Assembly (NCBI GenBank): GCA_937901465.1
Contig: CALGTU010000045.1
Span: 1-13,239, forward strand
Source: an uncultured Clostridia bacterium
GTDB lineage: Bacteria > Bacillota > Clostridia > Oscillospirales > Ruminococcaceae
DNA: 13,239 nt
Direction: 5' to 3'
Position 1 is the first letter of the stretch; every line of letters begins with the position of its first letter. The notes beneath the pieces were generated by a model. That model was not told where the DNA came from and did not search any database. It saw only the letters and a program-made list of their open reading frames with translations. A program made the position numbers and the translations under genes. This document shows positions 5,361-12,551 of this stretch, in pieces.

Positions 5361-5915
5361 TTGAAAAACAACGAAGAAAAAGAACTTACCAAAAAATACA
5401 TGGACGAAATGATGCGTCTTTACAGAGAAAGGTTACCCGAACCTGACGAAACAGAAACCGAAGCCGAAAGAGCAAGAGAAAGGATAAGCATTTTTTCATC
5501 TGAAGAGAGTCTTTGCAAAAACGACGGAAACTGCGGTGTTCTTCAGGTTGAGGTTACTACCGCTAAAGGAGATATTCCGATAGAAAACGCAAATGTTACT
5601 GTTTATGACGAAACGGGTGAAAACATAATCAGATTTATGAAAACCGATATAAACGGAATTTCTCCCGAAATATCACTTACAGCACCGCCACGGAGTATAT
5701 CGGAATCTCCCGAGGAATCTATGAAAGAAAAGCCTTTCTCTGAATACAGGGTAAGGGTTGTTTCTGAAGGATATTACCCTGTTTTAAATGAAAGGGTTGT
5801 TATTTTTTCGGGAATAAAATCAATTCAGCCCGTTAACATGATTCCCATTACTGAATTTTCGGATAATCCGCAAAGAGAGATAGTTTATGGTGAAAACAAG
5901 GAGGGCGAAGAATGA
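5361..5915 (+). CDS. SleC-like spore cortex-lytic system: N-terminal pro-domain protein (carboxypeptidase-regulatory-like fold)
   Basis: 184 residues from TTG 5361, chosen because AAGAGG (5344-5349) lies 11 nt upstream; an in-frame GTG at 5349 overlaps that ribosome site. Residues 1-45 are charged and helical. Residues 59-164 form a beta-sandwich of the carboxypeptidase-regulatory type: GVLQVEVTTAKGDIPIENANVTVYD, NGISPEISLTAPPRS, YRVRVVSEGYYPVLNERVVIFSGI, QPVNMIPI. From memory, this matches the N-terminal pre-region of clostridial SleC, which ends in a similar way before the catalytic part. No signal peptide is seen. The stop overlaps the start of the next gene by 4 nt (ATGA), implying translational coupling and perhaps a complex. 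A CATAGACT at 5328-5335 is loosely like a sigma-E -10, but no convincing -35 was found. Confidence 0.72.
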   Translation: MKNNEEKELTKKYMDEMMRLYRERLPEPDETETEAERARERISIFSSEESLCKNDGNCGVLQVEVTTAKGDIPIENANVTVYDETGENIIRFMKTDINGISPEISLTAPPRSISESPEESMKEKPFSEYRVRVVSEGYYPVLNERVVIFSGIKSIQPVNMIPITEFSDNPQREIVYGENKEGEE

Positions 5916-7306
5916 AAGGTCAGCCATTTATACCCGAAACAATAACCGTTCATTTAGGAAAGCCCTCTGAAAACGCACCGAATGTTACCCTTTCTTTTCC
6001 CGATTACATAAAGAATGTAGCATCGAGCGAAATATATCCTACATGGCCTGAAAACGCTATAAGAGCAAATGTTTATGCGATAGTTTCATATGCCATGAAC
6101 AGAGTTTATACCGAATTTTACCGAAGCAGAGGGTATCCTTTTGACATAACAAACTCAACTGCATACGACATGGCTTTCAGAGAAGGCAGGGACATTTTTC
6201 AGCCGATATCAAGAATTGTTGACGAACTTTTCACCACATACATAAGAAAAGACGGTAACATAGAGCCTTTCTTCGCTGTTTTCTGTGACGGAAGGCAGGC
6301 TACTTGTGATGGTCTTTCGCAATGGGGAACTGTTTCTCTTGCTAATCAGGGACTTGTCCCCTATGAAATACTTCAAAGATATTATGGAAACAACATCAAT
6401 ATAGAAAAGAATGTTCCCGTTCAGACGAATTCGCCCTCGTTTGAAGGCATAGACCTTACTTTAGGATATTCAGGAAATTCTGTAAAGACAATTCAGACGC
6501 AACTTAACAGAATTTCAAGAAACTATCCGGGGATTCCTAAAATCGCAGAAGTCAATGGTGTTTTCGGAGTTGATACAGAAAATGCCGTTAAGAAGTTTCA
6601 GGAGGTTTTCGGAATGTCGCCAACGGGAGTTGTAAACGAGGCAACATGGTATAGAATTTCATATATCTATACAAGTGTTAAAAAACTCGCGGAGCTTACA
6701 TCTGAAGGAATAAAGCAGAGCGATATAGAAAGAATCTATGAAGAAGAACTCAAAAAGGGCGACAAGGGAAAAGGGGTTCTTTCTATTCAGTATTATCTTG
6801 CGGTTATCGGTGCTTATTATGAAAGGGTTTCGCCCGTTGACATAACGGGAAATTTCGGTCAGATGACGGAAGATTCGGTTAAATCTTTCCAGGAAGTTTT
6901 CGGGCTTCCGCAGACGGGAGTTGTTGATGAAAGAACATGGAATGATATTTACAGAGCCTATGCGGGAATTGCGGAAAGTTCTCCTCCCCCGCTTCCTGAA
7001 ACGGGAGTTGCTTTATACCCCAATACAGTTTTATCTGAAGGAATAACGAGCGAATATGTAAGGCTTTTACAGCAGTATCTTTCTTATATCAGCAAAACCT
7101 ATCCTGAAATACCCGATGTTAACCCGACGGGGTATTTTGGTCCTTTAACCAAAAACTCTGTAATCGCTTTTCAGAAAAGATTCGGGTTAGAACAATCGGG
7201 AGTTGTCGGCCCGATAACATGGAATGAGATAACGGGTGTTTATTCAGACCTTAAATTCGGATTTGATAAAAGACCGCAACAGTTCCCCGGATATACTATT
7301 TCGTAA
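5912..7306 (+). CDS. SleC-like spore cortex-lytic enzyme: SpoIID-type lytic transglycosylase domain plus three peptidoglycan-binding repeats
   Basis: 464 residues. Residues 10-165 carry the SpoIID-type catalytic domain as found in SleC: ITVHLGKP, the core NVASSEIYPTWPENAI (Glu40 is the likely catalytic acid by analogy with SpoIID), VYTEFYRSRGYPFDITNSTA, FFAVFCDGRQATC and GLSQWGTVSLANQG. SpoIID enzymes cleave glycan strands; SleC degrades spore cortex at germination. Three PG_binding_1 repeats follow at about 183-254, 281-352 and 374-445, each with the D/G-x-FG...T-.-V..FQ...G...TGVV...TW pattern. The protein ends in QQFPGYTIS, which resembles the linker preceding such repeats in SleC relatives (SFEGIDL at 176-182 is its counterpart here). 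No signal peptide, as expected for a spore-packaged enzyme. The pro-domain is encoded separately upstream. Confidence 0.87.
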   Translation: MKGQPFIPETITVHLGKPSENAPNVTLSFPDYIKNVASSEIYPTWPENAIRANVYAIVSYAMNRVYTEFYRSRGYPFDITNSTAYDMAFREGRDIFQPISRIVDELFTTYIRKDGNIEPFFAVFCDGRQATCDGLSQWGTVSLANQGLVPYEILQRYYGNNINIEKNVPVQTNSPSFEGIDLTLGYSGNSVKTIQTQLNRISRNYPGIPKIAEVNGVFGVDTENAVKKFQEVFGMSPTGVVNEATWYRISYIYTSVKKLAELTSEGIKQSDIERIYEEELKKGDKGKGVLSIQYYLAVIGAYYERVSPVDITGNFGQMTEDSVKSFQEVFGLPQTGVVDERTWNDIYRAYAGIAESSPPPLPETGVALYPNTVLSEGITSEYVRLLQQYLSYISKTYPEIPDVNPTGYFGPLTKNSVIAFQKRFGLEQSGVVGPITWNEITGVYSDLKFGFDKRPQQFPGYTIS

Positions 7307-7323
7307 AGGAGAATTTTTCAGAT

Positions 7324-7824
7324 ATGCCCTATACCGAAAAAGACAGAAAAGAACATATAAAAGAATTGCAGGGATATTTAAGATACATTGATATTCACAA
7401 CGGCAGGAACGGAATTATCCCCGACGGAATTTATGGTGAAACCACAAAAAATTCTGTAACAGAGTTTCAGAAAAACAAGGGTTTTGAGCCGACGGGTATT
7501 GTTGACAACGAAACATGGGATAGTATTATAGCGGAATATAACCTTATTATCCCCTTTTATGAAACACCGCAAAGTATTTCTCCTTTTAAAGATAATTTCG
7601 CGGTAATCAAAAAAGGTGATGCGGGAGATATAGTTTATTTCATTCAGATAATGCTTTCTGTTATGAAAAAAGATGATATTCCCTACCCTCGCGTTGACGG
7701 AATATACGGCGATGAAACCGAAGATGCGGTAAAAAAATATCAGTCTCTCGCAGGGCTTACGCCAACCGGAGAGACCGACATTTTTACATGGAATAATTTA
7801 AGCGAAAACTATTCGAAGAGATAA
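7324..7824 (+). CDS. Tandem peptidoglycan-binding domain protein (two PG_binding_1 repeats)
   Basis: 166 residues; AAAGGAG (7305-7311) is centred about 15 nt before ATG 7324, and only 17 nt separate it from the previous stop, so it is in the same operon. It consists of two PG_binding_1 repeats (about 9-72 and 94-163) with the motifs DGIYGETTKNSVTEFQ...G..PTGIVDNETW and DGIYGDETEDAVKKYQ..AGLTPTG....TW. It has no catalytic domain and no signal peptide. These repeats bind peptidoglycan, so it may help place the SleC-like enzyme on the cortex. The preceding gene ends in a linker normally followed by another repeat, so this gene may be a detached C-terminal part of a once longer protein. It converges with rlmH, with 1 nt between the stops. 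Confidence 0.85.
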   Translation: MPYTEKDRKEHIKELQGYLRYIDIHNGRNGIIPDGIYGETTKNSVTEFQKNKGFEPTGIVDNETWDSIIAEYNLIIPFYETPQSISPFKDNFAVIKKGDAGDIVYFIQIMLSVMKKDDIPYPRVDGIYGDETEDAVKKYQSLAGLTPTGETDIFTWNNLSENYSKR

Positions 7825-7825
7825 C

Positions 7826-8305
7826 TTATTTATGATATTTTCCGCCCGAAGAAATCTGAAATGCGCGGTAAATCTGTTCGAGTAGCATTATTCTTGCTAG
7901 TTGATGCGGGAATGTCATTTCTGACATTGAAAGCCTTAAATGACACTGTTGTTTTACTTTTTCTGAAAGGCCGAATGAACTTCCGATAAAAAAGTTTACT
8001 GTGCTGTATCCTAATACACCAGTTTCGTCAAGTTTTTTCGAAAGCTTTTCAGAAGAAAGTTGTTTTCCCTCAATGCACATAGCGATATTGAAAGATTTTC
8101 CCGTAAGATAACTTTCCATCATTAAAGCTTCATCTGAAAGCGCCTTTTCAATCAAGGCTTCTGAAGGGTTATCGGGAAGTCGGCTTTCAGAAAGTTCTAT
8201 GATATTTATTTTTGAAAAGCCCTTTATTCTTTTTTCATATTCTGCCGATGCTTCACGAAGATAGCCTTCTTTGAGTTTTCCGACAGACACTATATTTATT
8301 GTCAA
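7826..8305 (-). CDS. rlmH: RlmH: 23S rRNA (pseudouridine1915-N3)-methyltransferase
   Basis: 159 residues from TTG at 8305, chosen because GGGAGGAAG lies just upstream and the length then equals that of B. subtilis and S. aureus RlmH; the in-frame ATG at 8323 lies before that ribosome site. RlmH methylates pseudouridine 1915 in helix 69 of 23S rRNA using SAM. It has the family signatures: INIVSVGKLKEGYLREASAEY at the N-terminus, the SPOUT knot FFIGSSFGLSE (most relatives have IGGS; here the second Gly is Ser), LRLSMSEMTFPHQLARIMLLEQIYRAF and the conserved C-terminal YHK. It is a cytosolic housekeeping gene. A hairpin (8327-8362) sits directly before its ribosome site. Confidence 0.96.
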   Translation of the reverse strand: MTINIVSVGKLKEGYLREASAEYEKRIKGFSKINIIELSESRLPDNPSEALIEKALSDEALMMESYLTGKSFNIAMCIEGKQLSSEKLSKKLDETGVLGYSTVNFFIGSSFGLSEKVKQQCHLRLSMSEMTFPHQLARIMLLEQIYRAFQISSGGKYHK

Positions 8306-8326
8306 AACAACTTCCTCCCTCATTTT

Positions 8327-8368
8327 AAAACAGCGTATGCTTTCTCTCGGCTACGCTGTTTTTGTTTT
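8327..8368. terminator. Intrinsic terminator-like hairpin between the lipoprotein gene and rlmH
   Basis: A perfect 11-bp stem AAAACAGCGTA (8327-8337)/TACGCTGTTTT (8352-8362) has a 14-nt loop. T-runs lie on both sides (TTTTTGTTTT on plus; TTTT on minus). It can stop minus-strand transcription from the lipoprotein gene, but it also lies only a few bases before the rlmH ribosome site. Confidence 0.7.
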
Positions 8369-8419
8369 ACTATTTGTATAATATGATGATATTATTACAT
8401 ATAGCTATTTACAAATAGT
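8369..8419. repeat. Inverted repeat in the gap before rlmH
   Basis: ACTATTTGT (8369-8377) and ACAAATAGT (8411-8419) form a perfect 9-bp inverted repeat 33 nt apart; the right arm also lies in the palindrome CTATTTACAAATAG (8405-8418). The minus strand of this AT-rich stretch holds promoter-like boxes (TTGTAA, 17 nt, TATCAT) suited to rlmH, so the repeat may be regulatory or simply AT-rich chance. Confidence 0.35.
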
Positions 8420-8446
8420 AATTATAATTAAAAATATTACCCGTTG

Positions 8447-9448
8447 TTAAATAGAATTTACTGTTGCGGAAAAGCCTGTTGTTCCTGTTTTCTTTGCAGA
8501 AACGATGCGTGGGGTTTTATTTTCATTCTCCGAAAGATGATACTCAACTGTATAGGCTTTCATTATTCCCATTACATCGGCGTAGTATGTTATGACGCAT
8601 CTTTCCTTTGAGTATTCTTCTACCTTATAGGTATGCCATTTTCCGCCTCTTGGAATGCGTTCATAATCTTTGTAGTATTTTGATTGGATTGTAGAATCCC
8701 ATTCGACATCTGAAAGACCTATATTATCCTCGACAGCTTTTGTTAAATCTTCCATAGAAGAAATATCATCATGGTTTACCCAGGCAAATTCTTTGAGCGT
8801 TACAAGTGGTGTTTTTCTATCAAAAAGGACAGAATGATCGCCTGAAAAATCCCTGCCGTAATAAACATCATATTTGGTGCAAAGGTTTACTATCGCATCA
8901 CCATGATAATCTGTATACTCTTCTCCGTCGGGAACAATTCTTCCGAAAAGAACGGCACCGCCGTCGAGATAAACTCTGTAAAGATTTTTTCCCTCTTTGA
9001 AAACGCATTGGAAAGTTTCAGAAAAATCCGCTTCAACGAGAACATAATAGCGTGTATAGAAACCGACCTGTTTATTCTCGGCGGTTTCAGCATAAGAGCC
9101 TAAAATTTTATATGATGAAAGGGTTGTTTTATCGAGCCAGTATTCAACGGAGCCTTCGTAATATCCTGTAGAAGAGCCTTTGGTTGCTTCTGAAAGTTCG
9201 TATATCTTTTCTTTATCCTTTGATTTTAAGGCAGAGAAAAATTCTTCGACACATTTAATAGAAAATTCGTCTACTTCAGAAGGCATTCTTGTTATGGTTT
9301 CTTCTGTTTCAGAAGTCGAGGGAGTTGTTGTAACAGAAGTTGTTTCTGTTATTTCGGTTGTTTCTGATATGGGTGGGTTTGTATCGGGGGTGACTGTGCA
9401 TCCCGAAAGAATGAAAATCGAAAGAATAAATGGAAATATCTTTTTCAT
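8447..9448 (-). CDS. Lipoprotein of unknown function
   Basis: 333 residues; AAAGGAGG precedes the ATG at 9448. A signal peptide with lipobox LSGC puts the lipidated cysteine at position 17, so the protein should be anchored on the outer face of the cytoplasmic membrane. Residues 18-58 are a Thr/Ser/Glu/Pro-rich linker (ETTEITETTSVTTTPS). A globular region follows: 60-185 includes a helix-rich start, SVEYWLDKTTLSSYKILGSY, that recalls NTF2-like lumazine-binding lipoproteins, with alternating strands after it; 190-333 contains another alpha/beta region. I do not recognise a named family and propose no function. It is a single gene on the minus strand with a terminator of the preceding murA operon before it and a hairpin after it. 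A TTGTAA/TATATA promoter-like pair lies at about 9484-9512. Confidence 0.88.
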   Translation of the reverse strand: MKKIFPFILSIFILSGCTVTPDTNPPISETTEITETTSVTTTPSTSETEETITRMPSEVDEFSIKCVEEFFSALKSKDKEKIYELSEATKGSSTGYYEGSVEYWLDKTTLSSYKILGSYAETAENKQVGFYTRYYVLVEADFSETFQCVFKEGKNLYRVYLDGGAVLFGRIVPDGEEYTDYHGDAIVNLCTKYDVYYGRDFSGDHSVLFDRKTPLVTLKEFAWVNHDDISSMEDLTKAVEDNIGLSDVEWDSTIQSKYYKDYERIPRGGKWHTYKVEEYSKERCVITYYADVMGIMKAYTVEYHLSENENKTPRIVSAKKTGTTGFSATVNSI

Positions 9449-9507
9449 AGAAAAAACCTCCTTTTTAAAATATACAACCTATATATCAATTATTTTTCAG
9501 TATTTAC

Positions 9508-9537
9508 AAAAAAGGGAAAATGAAATATCATTTTCCC
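9508..9537 (-). terminator. Intrinsic terminator of the murA-MBL operon
   Basis: A perfect 10-bp stem GGGAAAATGA (9514-9523)/TCATTTTCCC (9528-9537) has a 4-nt loop. Read on the minus strand it is followed by TTTTTT (complement of 9508-9513), and it starts 5 nt after the stop of the MBL gene. Confidence 0.95.
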
Positions 9538-9541
9538 AGAA

Positions 9542-10318
9542 TTAAAATACAAAACATTCACCCTCTGTTTCAACGGGTGCTACTGAAAGTATGTAATCGC
9601 AGTTTCTCTTATATCCCGAAAGGTAGTTTTCTATGGTTGTCTGTGCCTTTTCGGGAGTGTTGTTATGCTGACTCAGATGTCCCAAAACAAAGCGCATTGT
9701 TCCGTTTTTTATGAGATGTTCTATTTCTCTTGCACAATCGGAATTTGAAAGATGACCTTTATCTGACGAGATACGCTTTTTGAGATAAAAGGGATAAGGC
9801 CCGTTTTTAAGCATATTTTCATCATAGTTTGCTTCTATATAAACAAGGTCGGCACCTGTTATTGCGTTATCCACTTCATCTGTTATACGCCCCAAATCTG
9901 TGCAGACAGCACACACTTTTCCGTCGGCGGTTTTTATTTTATAACCACAACTCTCATCGGTATCATGAGGGGTTTTAAAAAACGAAACCTCCATTTCGTC
10001 AACAAAAACGCTTTCTGTAAGCGGATTTATTTCTGAAACAACTGTTTCGCTTTCTTTTAGTTTCTTTGCTGTTAAAGGAAGTGCATAAACAGGAATACTA
10101 TGCTTTGAAGTAAGCGTTTTTATTCCGCCGATATGATCGGAATGGTCATGGGTAATGAATATCGCCTTTACAGATGATATTTCTATTCCGCACTTATCTA
10201 AAGCGGCGGAGAATCTTTTATAAGATACTCCGTCGTCAATAAGTATTCCGCTTGTTTTACTTCCGATAAAAATGCAGTTTCCGCTGCTTGAACTGAAGAG
10301 CGGGTAAATTCTTGCCAT
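9542..10318 (-). CDS. MBL-fold metallo-hydrolase, WalJ/YycJ type
   Basis: 258 residues; GGAGGATAAG precedes the ATG at 10318. The start ARIYPLFSSSSGNCIFIG and GILIDDGVS match the WalJ (YycJ) family. Metal ligands of the MBL fold are visible: the HDHSDH motif at 57-62, His118 (FKTPHDTDESCGYKI), Asp141 (CTDLG), and His214 (VLGHLSQHNN), plus the conserved ISSDKGHLSN near 183-192. The protein is cytosolic. WalJ-type proteins are usually encoded with the WalRK two-component system and are thought to be exonuclease-like, linked to cell-wall or DNA metabolism. Here no walRK is near; the gene is 18 nt downstream of murA, so it is co-transcribed with a cell-wall enzyme. The exact substrate is not known. 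Confidence 0.9.
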   Translation of the reverse strand: MARIYPLFSSSSGNCIFIGSKTSGILIDDGVSYKRFSAALDKCGIEISSVKAIFITHDHSDHIGGIKTLTSKHSIPVYALPLTAKKLKESETVVSEINPLTESVFVDEMEVSFFKTPHDTDESCGYKIKTADGKVCAVCTDLGRITDEVDNAITGADLVYIEANYDENMLKNGPYPFYLKKRISSDKGHLSNSDCAREIEHLIKNGTMRFVLGHLSQHNNTPEKAQTTIENYLSGYKRNCDYILSVAPVETEGECFVF

Positions 10319-10336
10319 TCTTATCCTCCGTTTTGG

Positions 10337-11626
10337 TTATGAGATTGCTTTTCTTACTTCTGTTCCGCCGGGAGTTGTCTTTTTAACGACATCAGCACCA
10401 AGGCCACGAAGTTTTGCGTCTAAATCTTCATATCCTCTTTCGATATGATAAATATCTTCAATTTCTGTAATTCCGCTTGCTGAAAGACCTGCTATCATAA
10501 GAGCGGCACCTGCACGAAGGTCTGTCGCCTTGACGGGTGCACCCTGAAGCTGACCAACGCCATTGATGACGGCAACTCTGCCGTCAACCGAGATATCTGC
10601 GCCCATTCTTCTGAGTTCATCAACATATCTGAAACGATTATCCCATATTCCTTCAGTAACAATACTTGTTCCTTCAGCGAGGCACAAAAGTGTTGCTATC
10701 TGAGGCTGCATATCTGTAGGGAAACCGGGGTGTGGCATAGTTTTAACTGATGTTTTAACTAATGGGCCGTCAACAGAAATTCTTATGCTATCATCAAATT
10801 CTTCAACGTTTACGCCGATTTTTTCGAGCTTTGCTGTGATTGATTCAAGATGTTTGGGGATAACGTTCTTTATAAGAACATCGCCCTTTGTTGCCGCTGC
10901 GGCTATCATGAATGTTCCCGCTTCAATCTGGTCAGGAATAATCGAGTAGGTTGTTCCCTTAAGGAAATTTACCCCTCTTATCTTGATGACGTCAGTACCT
11001 GCGCCCATGATATCGGCACCCATTGAGTTCAGGAAGTTTGCAAGGTCAACTATATGGGGTTCTTTAGCAGCGTTTTCAATAATTGTAAGGCCGTTTGCCT
11101 TAACTGCCGCGAGCATAGCGTTTATTGTTGCACCGACAGATACCATATCAAGATAAATCTGTGAACCGAGTAACATATCGGCTGTTGCATCAACCATGCC
11201 ATGATCAATTCCACATTCAGCACCTAACGCCTGAAAAGCTTTTATATGCTGATCGATAGGACGGGCACCAAGGTCACAACCGCCGGGAAGAGCTACTCTT
11301 GCTTTTCTGAATTTGCCGAGAAGCGCACCTATGAAATAATAGGAAGCTCTTAAATGTCTTGCCATTTCATAGGGGACAACAGCGTCTTTTATGCCTGTTC
11401 CGTCAATGCGGAGCGTTGTTTTATCTATAGTCTTGATATCAGCGCCCATTTCATAAAGAATTCTTATGATAATGGAAACGTCGCTTATATCAGGAACATT
11501 TTCAAGTATACAGGGTTCGTCAGACAGAATTACGGCAGGAAGAATAGCAACGGCTGCGTTTTTAGCACCGCTTATTTCAACCTCTCCCGTAAGGCGTCTT
11601 CCGCCCTTAATAACGAATTTTTCCAA
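10337..11626 (-). CDS. murA: MurA: UDP-N-acetylglucosamine 1-carboxyvinyltransferase
   Basis: 429 residues from TTG at 11626, with GGGAG upstream; the nearby ATG at 11634 is out of frame. MurA transfers enolpyruvate from PEP to UDP-GlcNAc, the first committed step of peptidoglycan synthesis, in the cytosol. Features: SGAKNAAV with Lys22/Asn23, the loop LPGGCDLGARPIDQH with the catalytic Cys117 (target of fosfomycin; Asp would give resistance, and it is Cys here), PGFPTDMQPQ with Asp305, and the C-terminal DLRAGAALMIAGL. Length matches the family. It is first in an operon with the MBL hydrolase. Low-GC Gram-positives often carry two murA paralogues; I cannot tell which this is. Confidence 0.98.
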   Translation of the reverse strand: MEKFVIKGGRRLTGEVEISGAKNAAVAILPAVILSDEPCILENVPDISDVSIIIRILYEMGADIKTIDKTTLRIDGTGIKDAVVPYEMARHLRASYYFIGALLGKFRKARVALPGGCDLGARPIDQHIKAFQALGAECGIDHGMVDATADMLLGSQIYLDMVSVGATINAMLAAVKANGLTIIENAAKEPHIVDLANFLNSMGADIMGAGTDVIKIRGVNFLKGTTYSIIPDQIEAGTFMIAAAATKGDVLIKNVIPKHLESITAKLEKIGVNVEEFDDSIRISVDGPLVKTSVKTMPHPGFPTDMQPQIATLLCLAEGTSIVTEGIWDNRFRYVDELRRMGADISVDGRVAVINGVGQLQGAPVKATDLRAGAALMIAGLSASGITEIEDIYHIERGYEDLDAKLRGLGADVVKKTTPGGTEVRKAIS

Positions 11627-11683
11627 TTCTTCATCTCCCTCGTAATGCTTGGCTGTTTTTAAAAGACAGACATTACCTTTGGT

Positions 11684-11692
11684 ATTATATCA
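11684..11692 (-). promoter_or_regulatory. Extended -10 promoter of murA
   Basis: On the minus strand, TGATATAAT (complement of 11684-11692) is a perfect extended -10 element, about 58 nt before the murA start. The -35 region is only AT-rich, which is tolerated with a TGn element. Confidence 0.65.
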
Positions 11693-11730
11693 CAAATTTA
11701 AAGAAAAATAAATAGCTTTTTCAATAAAAG

Positions 11731-11790
11731 TCTTGACATTTTTAATATCAGTTAACAAATTTTTTAGTATAATCTGCCCAAACGCATTTT
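11731..11790 (+). promoter_or_regulatory. Orphan promoter-like boxes and ribosome site facing a gene's 3' end
   Basis: On the plus strand TTGACA (11733-11738), TATAAT (11768-11773) and AAAAGGAG (11782-11789) occur in the order of a gene start, but no plus-strand gene follows; 13 nt later the 3' end of the minus-strand cyclophilin gene begins. The spacing between the boxes (29 nt) is too long for one promoter, so activity is uncertain. Confidence 0.3.
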
Positions 11791-11802
11791 TAAAAGGAGT
11801 TT

Positions 11803-12537
11803 TTAGCCCTGATATTCGACAATTTCAACGCTTTCTATTACAACCTGTTTTGCAGGCATAGAAGTCTGTGGGTCAACCTTTACTTCTGAAATTGCGTAAA
11901 CAACGTCCATTCCTTCGAAAACCTGTCCGAAAATTGTATAGCCACCGTCGAGATAAGGAAGACCGCCTTTTTCCATATAAAGAGCTTCTACTTCATCTGT
12001 ATAGCCATATTCGGAAATAATTTCTTCTGTAAGAGGGATTGCTGTATCATAGAAAGTTTCGCCTTCTTTTGTGCATACGATATAGAACTGGCTTCCGTTT
12101 CCGCCGTTCTGTGCGTGTGCATAAGCAACGGCACCTGTAAAATGATAGAGGTTTGAAGCTGCATCAACTGCAAAATCCTGTCCCCATATGCTGTTTCCGC
12201 CTTCACCGTTACCCTTGGGGTCTCCGCCCTGAATTACGAAATCCTTTACAACGCGGTGGTAAATAAGTTCATCATAATAATCCATTTCAGCAAGACCTGT
12301 AAAGTTTTCAACGCCCTTGGCTGCATATTCGGGGAAGAATTTAATCTTGATTTCGCCATAATCCTTTACTTTGATAACGGCAATTTTTTCGCCGATCTCC
12401 GGAGCTGTAAAGTTCATGGGAACTACTGTTTCAGATACTTTTTCTTTGAGCAAATCTTCTTTTCCGCAACCCGAAAACATCATTGTAATCATTGATAAAG
12501 ATAAAGCCACTGTTGCTATTTTCTTAAGAATTTTCAT
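11803..12537 (-). CDS. Cyclophilin-type peptidyl-prolyl isomerase lipoprotein
   Basis: 244 residues; AAAGGAG precedes the ATG at 12537. A signal peptide with lipobox MFSGC (Cys24) puts the protein on the outer face of the membrane, where it would help exported proteins fold. The cyclophilin domain spans about 50-242: FPEYAAKGVENFTGLAE, LIYHRVVKDFVIQGGDP with catalytic Arg95, GAVAYAHAQ, GSQFYIV (148-154) and GGYTIFGQVFEGMDVVYAI. An insert of about 35 residues (157-192, acidic) separates the GSQF and FGQV parts. This insert is also present in the back half of the neighbouring fusion gene, so the two are tandem paralogues. It lies 14 nt downstream of that gene, in one operon. No clear terminator was found after it. 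Confidence 0.95.
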   Translation of the reverse strand: MKILKKIATVALSLSMITMMFSGCGKEDLLKEKVSETVVPMNFTAPEIGEKIAVIKVKDYGEIKIKFFPEYAAKGVENFTGLAEMDYYDELIYHRVVKDFVIQGGDPKGNGEGGNSIWGQDFAVDAASNLYHFTGAVAYAHAQNGGNGSQFYIVCTKEGETFYDTAIPLTEEIISEYGYTDEVEALYMEKGGLPYLDGGYTIFGQVFEGMDVVYAISEVKVDPQTSMPAKQVVIESVEIVEYQG

Positions 12538-12551
12538 TTTCTTTTTCTCCT

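Noticed and set aside
8306..8323. ATG start for rlmH at 8323
   Set aside because: It precedes the GGGAGG ribosome site, and the resulting six extra residues are not part of the family; TTG 8305 gives the standard length.
9180..9545. 121-codon plus-strand ORF opposite the lipoprotein gene
   Set aside because: It is the antisense of the Thr/Ser/Glu-rich linker and signal-peptide region, which gives a long open frame by composition; it has no ribosome site.
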